In this document: positions 34,126 through 40,933 of the stretch, one piece after another
Numbering within the stretch: position 1 is the stretch's first letter
Layout: every line of letters begins with the position of its first letter
Source of the DNA: Thermoplasmata archaeon
Lineage (GTDB): Archaea; Thermoplasmatota; Thermoplasmata; Lutacidiplasmatales; SKW197
NCBI GenBank assembly: GCA_038874435.1
Contig: JAVZCK010000016.1
Span: 1 to 46,230 of the forward strand
Length of the DNA stretch: 46,230 nucleotides
Reading direction: 5' to 3'
Program-made: the position numbers and the translations under genes
Notes under the pieces: generated by a model
Database searches by the model: none
Told to the model about the DNA's origin: nothing
The model's input: only the letters and a program-made list of their open reading frames with translations

Positions 34126-34414
34126 GAACCAAATCCTCCTTTATACTATCCCAGAGTAATGATTTTTGCTTGACTGCAGTTGCAGTAAGAATGTCAACCT
34201 CGCAACCCAGTAGTTTCTCAAGTTCGTCCCACAACTCAAAGAATTTAAGCCCAATAGGTCTTTCAAGTTCAACCAAAATATCCACATCGCTTGTTTCCTT
34301 TGCTTCTCCCCTTGCACACGAACCAAATATGCCCAGAATTACAACTCCATACCTCTCCCTTATCTCCTCCTTATGCTCTACCAGTATTTTTTTTATTTCC
34401 TGAACCGTTTTCAT
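34118..34414 (-). CDS. mntA: MntA-like minimal nucleotidyltransferase antitoxin
   Basis: A 98-residue nucleotidyltransferase with GS(31-32), ten residues, then D43-V-D45 (GSX10DXD), and a third acidic residue in CEVDIL (D74). This is the MNT fold that transfers AMP to HepT Tyr residues. Its ATG overlaps the stop of the methylase N half by 4 nt (ATGA at 34411-34414), and its end overlaps HepT by 8 nt. Antitoxin before toxin is the normal order for MntA-HepT. Production is thus tied to translation of the methylase N half. Confidence 0.92.
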   Translation of the reverse strand: MKTVQEIKKILVEHKEEIRERYGVVILGIFGSCARGEAKETSDVDILVELERPIGLKFFELWDELEKLLGCEVDILTATAVKQKSLLWDSIKEDLVHV

Positions 34415-35988
34415 TCTTCATCGCCTCCATTTTCTTCCTCCTCTGACAGAGAGGTGTCTGGGGATTGAGGGATGGTAGGAACAAAGGAAGATGCATCAGA
34501 GATTTTTTCTAACACTAACAAAATAGTATCCAGAATGTTTTTAAAATTGTACCCCTTTTCCCCAACAACATTTGCTTCGATGTAATCCCAATTCATTGGA
34601 AGTGCTTGTCTTGCAAAGGTAGTGGCAGTTTTTTCCCAGCCACCATCCCAATGGCATATAACCGAGTTTGCGTCGGGGATACGGCTAACGACAAACCCCA
34701 AATAACATATCACTGCCTTCGCAAAGTCCTCTTCCATGCCCTCAGCCAGCATCTTCTCATGTGCTTGCCTCACCTTCTCCACAAAGGTAATCAGCGCCAG
34801 TTTCTGGCGTGAGTTGAAAAGGTCGCCCCATGTGTTCAGCCCATATTTCCGTACAGAAAAGGCTCTTTCTGCACCACTCCCCTTGCCTTCTGGTGTGGGT
34901 TCATCTGGTACAGGGTCAATTCCCCATTTGTCTTTGAGTTCCTGCCTTTTCTTCTCAAGATATTTCTCTGCCCCTTTAAACATCTCAAAATCTTTTTCTG
35001 TGGCTAATCTGTAGCCTTTTCCTCCCTCCTCAGCATCTGTAAATACTACAACAACCATTCTCTGCCCAGCCTTTCCTTCTATGAATAACCTTCTGGTAGT
35101 TTTGTCGTCAATGGTTGTGCCACATGCTGGACAACGCACTTTTGCCCTCGAAACCGTGCCATTCGCTGGTTCAAAATTCTCTGGCCATGGTTTATAACCC
35201 TGCACATCTTTTCCCACAATTTCAAACTCCACATCGTTCCCTGCACCTCTCACAACAGGATGGAGTGCAATCATTCTCTTTGGCTTTTTAGCAAGCCAGA
35301 ACTGTCTCATGAGTGGAATCATAATCCCACACGATGGATTCTGGCATGGAACTGTCCGGGCCCAGATATAACCTACTGGGATTTCATTCTCATGGATGCC
35401 CTTGTAAAATCCTCCAAGTTCTTTTTCCGCCTCTTCCTTAACCCAATTTCCCCATTTCTCAACAGCCTCAAGAAGTCTGTTTTTTGCCTTGCCCCCAGGA
35501 GTTTTCAAATCTCCCCAACTCTTTTCTTCACTTTCCGTGCTTCCAAACCTTTGTGGAAATTCCAATGTTGCTTTCTCGATAAGCACCGCAACTGGATTGT
35601 AGTCGTTTGCATAGGTTTCACAACCGAGTCGCAAGGCCTCCAGTGGAAAAGAACCCCCTCCTGCAAATGGGTCTATTACTCTGGGTGGCCTATTCCCATT
35701 CGCCTCTAAAATCTCTTTTCTTGCTTTCTCAATTAATCTGGCATTGTTTGAATTCTCCCATTTTGAAAGGTCCACAATAAATTTCATTTTATTATCCCAG
35801 TCCAATCTATCTCTGTAAGTAGGCACTAAGGCAGCATACACTGTGGCTCTGCTGGCGGCCAGTGGTCGCCTTGCCCACCAGATATGCAATGTGCTAATAT
35901 GACCATGTCTTATGTTTTTCTCATTTGCGGAAATTTCACTAACCGCCTTCACAGGAAATGAATCCTCGATAAATCTCCTTTTTTTCAT
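34411..35988 (-). CDS. DUF1156 DNA methylase, N-terminal half (SAM-binding part)
   Basis: A 525-residue protein with the DUF1156 start (FIEDSFPVKAVSEISANEKN, STLHIWWARRPLAASRATVY) and the SAM motif VIDPFAGGGSFPLEALRLG (DPFAGGG at 106-112). Residues ~190-430 look like a recognition region with zinc-like Cys pairs (PCQNPSCG; RCPACGTTID). It ends before the catalytic DPPY motif in an acidic tail (SLSEEEENGGDEE). In intact relatives, as I know them, these parts and the DPPY domain form one protein. GGAGGT precedes the ATG, which is 3 nt after the helicase stop. The 3' end overlaps mntA by 4 nt. Confidence 0.9.
   Translation of the reverse strand: MKKRRFIEDSFPVKAVSEISANEKNIRHGHISTLHIWWARRPLAASRATVYAALVPTYRDRLDWDNKMKFIVDLSKWENSNNARLIEKARKEILEANGNRPPRVIDPFAGGGSFPLEALRLGCETYANDYNPVAVLIEKATLEFPQRFGSTESEEKSWGDLKTPGGKAKNRLLEAVEKWGNWVKEEAEKELGGFYKGIHENEIPVGYIWARTVPCQNPSCGIMIPLMRQFWLAKKPKRMIALHPVVRGAGNDVEFEIVGKDVQGYKPWPENFEPANGTVSRAKVRCPACGTTIDDKTTRRLFIEGKAGQRMVVVVFTDAEEGGKGYRLATEKDFEMFKGAEKYLEKKRQELKDKWGIDPVPDEPTPEGKGSGAERAFSVRKYGLNTWGDLFNSRQKLALITFVEKVRQAHEKMLAEGMEEDFAKAVICYLGFVVSRIPDANSVICHWDGGWEKTATTFARQALPMNWDYIEANVVGEKGYNFKNILDTILLVLEKISDASSFVPTIPQSPDTSLSEEEENGGDEE
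34447..34482 (-). repeat. Junction segment copy 1 (end of methylase N half)
   Basis: Encodes VPTIPQSPDTSL, similar to VPKITQASATSL in the first residues of the C half. After this segment the N half runs into an acidic, low-complexity tail where an intact methylase would read on to PYPDN and DPPY. The two copies bracket the mntA-hepT pair. Confidence 0.45.
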
Positions 35989-35991
35989 TTT

Positions 35992-38900
35992 TTAACCTCC
36001 TTTTTTTATTATTTCATCTGGATGTATTACATACCTCACAACAGAAACCAATTCTACAGGTCTCAAATTTCTTGCAGGGTCTTGCAGGATGTATAACTCT
36101 GGCTTTGTTCCAGCATTATACACCACATACAAATAATAGTCACTCCCGAACCTCTTTGCCTTAAACCACTCGTTTCTTGTTAAAGCTACATCTCCATAAT
36201 CCACTCTGGCTTTCACCTCAATATATCGCACATTTCCGCTTGCATCAGTAGAACGAATATCGTAACCTAAATTCTGAGCAGAAACATCTTCGGGTATCCT
36301 TCCAGCGTTCTTTTCAAATTCCATGGCTTCTTTCATCCCTATACGCTCGATCTCTATATCTCTTTTCATCCCTTGCTCTTTTTTACCGAGAGGTTTCACT
36401 CTAATAACTCCAAGTGGTTGCAGCCCACACATCGTAAGGCTCTTTTCTCTTTCAATTAAATTCTTTAGCTCTTCCAAACTCCGTATATACTCCTTCCTAC
36501 GCTCTTGCTTCATTTTCAAAGCCAAATCTACATCCTCTCCTTCCTCACTCCTTTTCTCTAAGGAAAGAATGTCCCCTACCAACCTCTCTATCAAATCCTT
36601 CAATGAAGCTACACCGTACTTCTCTTTTATATTACACTGTCTCACTCTCTCCTTCTCCATCTCCTCCAAATAGGTTTTAAGTTCTCTTTCAGCTATATTC
36701 TGACCTCTCTCTAATAGTTGTTCCAAATCTACTTCCTCACTATCCGCTGGCTCGTTCTCTTCCTCCAAATCCCATAAAATAGACGGGTGGACAATTTCAT
36801 ACCCTGCATCATCCAGATAAACCGAAAAAATCCGTTTGCCTACTGTAGAGCCAGTACCATCCTTTATCTCTCCTTCGTAGAACAAGATGTATCCATCTAA
36901 TATTCCATCTGGGTCATAAAAAATCGCCCCACTATTCAAGCAATTCCTGAAATTTTTCTCCACCCATTCAAGCACACCGTCAAACAATGTGTGCCCGAAC
37001 GAGAGAAACTCACAATTGGGATAAGCAGTCATAGCATCTTTATCGAAGGTTACACATGGATATCTTCTCACTATCTGGGTATAGTTCTTTGAATTTACTA
37101 AATTTTCACAAATTTTTCTGATTTCACCGGGTATCTCCTCAATTGTATAGCAATGCTCATTAATTCTTTTTATTCTGCCCCCTGCTCTCTCAAACGCTTT
37201 TATAAAAAAGGTTTCAGTATACTCTGGGATAAGTCTCTGTTCTTTTGCCTTCTGAAAAACGCGTTTTATCGCTGTATGGTCAATAAATCTCGTTGCAAGG
37301 CTTTCACCAAGACAATCAAAAATCGTTTTTCTAGTTTTTTCATCAAACTCTAAATTAGGTCCTATTTCACTCCAGATTTCTTCTGGTGGACGCGCGTTCA
37401 CTGCTGCATCAATCATCGCCTGTGCAAACTTTTTGCTATCTATAATTTCTCCAATCACATCAAAAACTTTGTCCCCACCAAGGGCTTTCCGCATCTCCTC
37501 TAATTTCATGAGTAATTTGTGAAGTATTGAGCCCTCCCTTGTATCTGAAGCCACCAAGTTATGTACAAACACTTCTCTCTTTTGTCCATATCTATGAATT
37601 CTACCCATCCTCTGTTCAAGTCTAGTCGGATTCCAGGGGATGTCATAATTTATCATCAGGTTACAAAATTGAAGGTTGATGCCCTCACCTGCCGCTTCTG
37701 TAGCCACTAATACCTCTGTCTCATTTTTAAACACAACCTCTGCATCCACTCTATCTCTCAGCTTCATTCCACCATGAATAAAGTTCACTGCGTACTCCCA
37801 ACTCTTCAATTTTTCTACAAGATATTCTAAAGTGTCCCTTGACTCTGTAAAAATAATAATCTTCCTATTTTCTTTCTCTTGAACTTTTTCACGAAGCTCG
37901 TTCAACGATTCTTTCAGTTTAATTAACTTAATTTCCTTCTCCTCACTAATTATTTTTTCACACCTTTCTATAAGTGATTGCAATGTATCTATCTCTTCTT
38001 TTAGCTCCTCCCTTGTCTCCGATGCACTTAATACCTCCCAAGTTTCCTCATTTTTCCATCTTTCCTCCTCTGTCATATCTTCCACATCTTCTATGTCTTC
38101 TTCTCTAATCTCCTCTTCAATTCTAGTTGGATTTGCTAGCAACTCCTCCAATCTATGCTTTCTTCTCTCCAATGATTTCAGAAGTGCATATGTGCTTGAA
38201 GCAAATCTACGCTGAAGAATTACCAGCGCAAAAGCCACATTTCTCTTCTTATCTTTTTTCAGTGCCAGATTATACTGCGTTTCTACATACCTTGATAGCG
38301 CGTTGTATAATTCTTTTTCCTCAGGTGATTCTCTTCCCAAGTTGATTTCAACAGTTCTTACATATCTTGGAAGAAACAAAGGCCTACCATTAATGTCCTT
38401 CAAATCTTCCTTCATCCTCCTAATAAACAGAGGATTATCCCTGTCTTCCAAAGACTGCTCAATTAACTTCTCTGTTGCAAAGAAGCCAGGCTCAAGTAAA
38501 TCAAGGAAAAGCCTGAAATTTTCAGGGTCTCCCTTGTGTGGTGTCGCTGTGAGAAACACAAGATGTGTAGTGATTTGAGAAAGTACCTTCCCCAACTTAT
38601 ATCTCTCGGACATCTCCAGTTTTTCACCATACCTGTAGGCACTCATTTTATGAGCTTCGTCAACTATAATAAGATCAAAATGCACAGCTTTCAATGCAGG
38701 TAAAATCTCATCTCTTTTTGCAAAGTCCATTGAGGTAATAATTTGATTATGGGATTCCCAGGGGTTAAGGTTATAGACATTTTCAAATGTGTGTCTATCT
38801 ACAACTTGAAAATTTTCATCAAAATGTTCCTTTAACTCTCTCATCCATTGGTCTTTTAGATGACCTGGGCAAACTATCATTATTCGTTTTGCCAATCCCC

Positions 38901-39357
38901 TCAACTTTAATTCTTTGATTATAAGCCCAGCCATTATTGTTTTCCCTGCACCAGGGTCATCTGCTATGAGAAATCTTATCCTTGGCATCTTCAAAATATA
39001 TCCATATACTGCTTCAATCTGATGTGGTAGTGGATCGACTTTCGAAACATTAAGGGCAAGCAACGGGTCATAGAGCGATGCATACCTATATCTTATCGTT
39101 TCCATTGCTAGAAAAACCTTCCATGCAGGATTTTTAAATTTTCCTTCCTCAGAGATGTATTTCAATCTCTCAATTTGTTCCTTTGTAAGTATTACATCTA
39201 CATGATGACCACTGTACTGTTGCATGCCAATGATTTCTATACTCTCTCCTCTTTCTCGCACAGATTTTACTACCACTGGCTCTGGCCAATATGGTCCTGA
39301 AATCACCATGCCATTTTTCAATTTTTCTTTCACTACTTCACCTCTCCTAATTTCCAC
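35992..39357 (-). CDS. SNF2-family helicase with C-terminal DUF3883/PD-(D/E)XK-like domain
   Basis: A 1121-residue DNA translocase. Motif I is DDPGAGKTIMAG (133-144), motif II VDEAHKMS, motif III LTATPHKG, and motif VI RMGRIHRYGQ. A long helical region follows. Near residues 1040-1100, LGYDIRSTDASG and YIEVKARVDYG give a D...ExK pattern, then TRNEWFKAKRFG, typical of DUF3883, which may be a nuclease-type fold. First gene of the defence unit. The start is GTG with AGGAG six nt upstream; an ATG at residue 17 is an alternative. An ATTTTATTATT stretch (39368-39378) is a bit too close to serve the GTG start, so transcription may come from the gene upstream, 30 nt away. Confidence 0.9.
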   Translation of the reverse strand: MEIRRGEVVKEKLKNGMVISGPYWPEPVVVKSVRERGESIEIIGMQQYSGHHVDVILTKEQIERLKYISEEGKFKNPAWKVFLAMETIRYRYASLYDPLLALNVSKVDPLPHQIEAVYGYILKMPRIRFLIADDPGAGKTIMAGLIIKELKLRGLAKRIMIVCPGHLKDQWMRELKEHFDENFQVVDRHTFENVYNLNPWESHNQIITSMDFAKRDEILPALKAVHFDLIIVDEAHKMSAYRYGEKLEMSERYKLGKVLSQITTHLVFLTATPHKGDPENFRLFLDLLEPGFFATEKLIEQSLEDRDNPLFIRRMKEDLKDINGRPLFLPRYVRTVEINLGRESPEEKELYNALSRYVETQYNLALKKDKKRNVAFALVILQRRFASSTYALLKSLERRKHRLEELLANPTRIEEEIREEDIEDVEDMTEEERWKNEETWEVLSASETREELKEEIDTLQSLIERCEKIISEEKEIKLIKLKESLNELREKVQEKENRKIIIFTESRDTLEYLVEKLKSWEYAVNFIHGGMKLRDRVDAEVVFKNETEVLVATEAAGEGINLQFCNLMINYDIPWNPTRLEQRMGRIHRYGQKREVFVHNLVASDTREGSILHKLLMKLEEMRKALGGDKVFDVIGEIIDSKKFAQAMIDAAVNARPPEEIWSEIGPNLEFDEKTRKTIFDCLGESLATRFIDHTAIKRVFQKAKEQRLIPEYTETFFIKAFERAGGRIKRINEHCYTIEEIPGEIRKICENLVNSKNYTQIVRRYPCVTFDKDAMTAYPNCEFLSFGHTLFDGVLEWVEKNFRNCLNSGAIFYDPDGILDGYILFYEGEIKDGTGSTVGKRIFSVYLDDAGYEIVHPSILWDLEEENEPADSEEVDLEQLLERGQNIAERELKTYLEEMEKERVRQCNIKEKYGVASLKDLIERLVGDILSLEKRSEEGEDVDLALKMKQERRKEYIRSLEELKNLIEREKSLTMCGLQPLGVIRVKPLGKKEQGMKRDIEIERIGMKEAMEFEKNAGRIPEDVSAQNLGYDIRSTDASGNVRYIEVKARVDYGDVALTRNEWFKAKRFGSDYYLYVVYNAGTKPELYILQDPARNLRPVELVSVVRYVIHPDEIIKKGG

Positions 39358-39387
39358 TGCTCTCCTGAATAATAAAATTAGGATTGC

Positions 39388-40533
39388 TCACTTTCTCAGC
39401 TTGCTTCCGCAACTTCCGCAGAACATATCATCAGGCTCTGCTTTAGTGCCGCATTTCGTGCAGTAAACTTCAACCTGGATTTTCGTCCCGCACTTCCTGC
39501 AGAATTTATCCCCTGGCTTTATCGTATTCCCACAGTTGAGACAGAGGTCTTTTCCACTCTCCACTGTGACCTCAATCACCTGCTCCTCTTCCTTTGCTAC
39601 CACTTCCACAACTTCCGTCTTTTCCTCGAGCGGAATATGCTCCTCCTGACCAACTCCAAGTGCCTTCTTGGATTTCACAGCAGAGCCTAGGGCTTCCGTG
39701 TATCTGCCTGCCTCAAAATGAGCTTTTGCATCCGCAAGATGCCTCTTTGCCATATCTGTATTTTTCCCACTTTTCTCTGCATCCTTTATTTTAGTTTCTG
39801 CAACCCCGATTTCAAACTTTGCAGGAAGATAGTCCTTCGGCATCTTCTTTTTTATGAGGGCTTCTGTGGACATTTCCTCCTCAGGTATCTCTATTGACTC
39901 CAATTCCTTCTTTATCTGCTCTCTCTTCTTCTGCAGCATTTCCTCATCCATTTCTTCTTCCTCTGGCATTTTTTCCGCCTCCTCAACAACTTCTTCAGCT
40001 TCCTTTACTTCCAGCTCTTCTTCCTGCTGTTCCTTCACCCCTTCTACTCTCTCCTCTTTCTTCTCTTCAGCTTTTTTGACTTCTTCAACTTCTACAAGCT
40101 TCTTTTCGACTGCAACCTTTTTCTCTTCCTTCTTTTCCTCGGTTTTTTTCTCCTTTGGCGTCGCCTCAGCTACGACCTCTTTCTTTACTTTTTTCACCTT
40201 TGGTTTCTGGGCTGCCTCCAGAGAAACCTTTGCTGCCTCAAGTGAGCTCATGCAAGATGTGAAACGATTTTTGGCAAACAAGTCCTTAGCATCGTTCAGC
40301 CATTCAACTGCCTCAGTTACATCATGGCCCTCGCTCTTTTTCTTTGCAATCATTATCTCTACTGCCTCAATCGCTGCCTCTGCCTCAATTCTCCGCTCGT
40401 CAGAGACACCAGATGTGGAGGGTTGCCTCTTTCTTAAAAGTATGAGAACCAGTCGAAGTGCAGTGAGCACAATAATTATTCCCAGCACCACAAGTGCAGC
40501 GTATGCTACCGTTATCGTGGAATCATCAGGCAT
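39388..40533 (-). CDS. Membrane-anchored protein with charged coiled coil and C-terminal double zinc ribbon
   Basis: A 381-residue protein. One TM helix at ~10-33 is near the N terminus, followed by RKR (likely cytoplasmic side after it). Two helical-pair segments (~45-110 and ~235-295) resemble each other (VEWLNDAKDLFAKNRFTSCM and KRHLADAKAHFEAGRYTEAL). Between them is a Lys/Glu-rich low-complexity stretch (~112-205). At the end are two zinc ribbons (CLNCGNTI...FCRKCGTKI; YCTKCGTKA...FCGSCGSKL). This layout is common for archaeal membrane adaptors of unknown role. Its own TATA box lies just inside the end of the repeat mosaic. I infer no defence role merely from adjacency. Confidence 0.8.
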   Translation of the reverse strand: MPDDSTITVAYAALVVLGIIIVLTALRLVLILLRKRQPSTSGVSDERRIEAEAAIEAVEIMIAKKKSEGHDVTEAVEWLNDAKDLFAKNRFTSCMSSLEAAKVSLEAAQKPKVKKVKKEVVAEATPKEKKTEEKKEEKKVAVEKKLVEVEEVKKAEEKKEERVEGVKEQQEEELEVKEAEEVVEEAEKMPEEEEMDEEMLQKKREQIKKELESIEIPEEEMSTEALIKKKMPKDYLPAKFEIGVAETKIKDAEKSGKNTDMAKRHLADAKAHFEAGRYTEALGSAVKSKKALGVGQEEHIPLEEKTEVVEVVAKEEEQVIEVTVESGKDLCLNCGNTIKPGDKFCRKCGTKIQVEVYCTKCGTKAEPDDMFCGSCGSKLRK

Positions 40534-40559
40534 TCATCTCACATTTCTGAAATTGCAAG

Positions 40560-40570
40560 GTATGATTTAA
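40560..40570 (-). promoter_or_regulatory. Putative TATA box of the zinc-ribbon membrane protein
   Basis: Minus strand TTAAATCATA is centred about 33 nt upstream of ATG 40533, directly next to module A of the repeat mosaic. Confidence 0.4.
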
Positions 40571-40577
40571 TGCTATC

Positions 40578-40930
40578 GGAAACCTTTTCAGGCTTCGCCC
40601 GAAAAGGTTTCATCCAAAATGGGGGTAGGTTCGGAGATGCTGAAAGCATCTCCTTGAGGCTGGTTACCGTAAGGGGTGCAACCCCTCGGGGGTTACCGTA
40701 AGGGGGTGTAGCCCCCTCGCCCGAAAAGGTTTCATGGAACCCTTTTGCTCGCTGAGGCTCGCAAAAGCGTTCACGGAAAAAAATGGCAAAAGGGTAAGTT
40801 CGGGGATGCTGAAAGCATCCCCTTGACGCGGGTTAGCGTAAGGGTGCCAACCCTCGGGGGTTACCGTAAGGGGGCGTAGCCCCCTCGTGGTACCGTAGGG
40901 TGCATACCCCGACCGTAGGACATTAGCCCT
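40578..40930. repeat. Mosaic of hairpin-forming intergenic repeats, copy 2
   Basis: Fills the gap between nrdJ and the zinc-ribbon gene. Module A is at 40579-40611, and a half copy (CGCCCGAAAAGGTTTCAT) at 40718-40735. Module B (40736-40824) differs from its partner at 12409-12497 at three of 89 positions by eye. Module C units lie at 40662, 40691, 40831, 40859 and 40889, each with the frame GGTTACCGTAAGG and a variable G/C hairpin (for example GGGGTGCAACCCC, GGGGGTGTAGCCCCC). A hairpin GGAGATGC-tgaaa-GCATCTCC is at about 40632-40653. Stem changes are compensated in both arms. No protein is apparent. Confidence 0.85.
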
Positions 40931-40933
40931 GCA

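Noticed and set aside
32558-35988. Methylase split as a plain frameshift or sequencing error
   Set aside because: The halves are separated by two complete, motif-intact genes, and each half has a proper start or stop with overlapping joints.
29984-39357. DISARM, BREX or Pgl system
   Set aside because: There is a helicase and a methylase, but no DUF1998 (DrmB), phospholipase D (DrmC), PglZ or Lon-like BrxL. DUF499 plus DUF1156 points to the helicase-methylase-ATPase type.
39367-39378. Dedicated promoter for the defence operon
   Set aside because: The A/T-rich box lies only about 16 nt before the GTG start, too close for an archaeal TATA box unless a downstream start is used. Kept as a remark only.
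39854-40570. Ser-rich protein on the plus strand
   Set aside because: It is the antisense reading of the Lys/Glu-rich coiled coil in the zinc-ribbon membrane protein; the minus frame has the TM helix and zinc ribbons.
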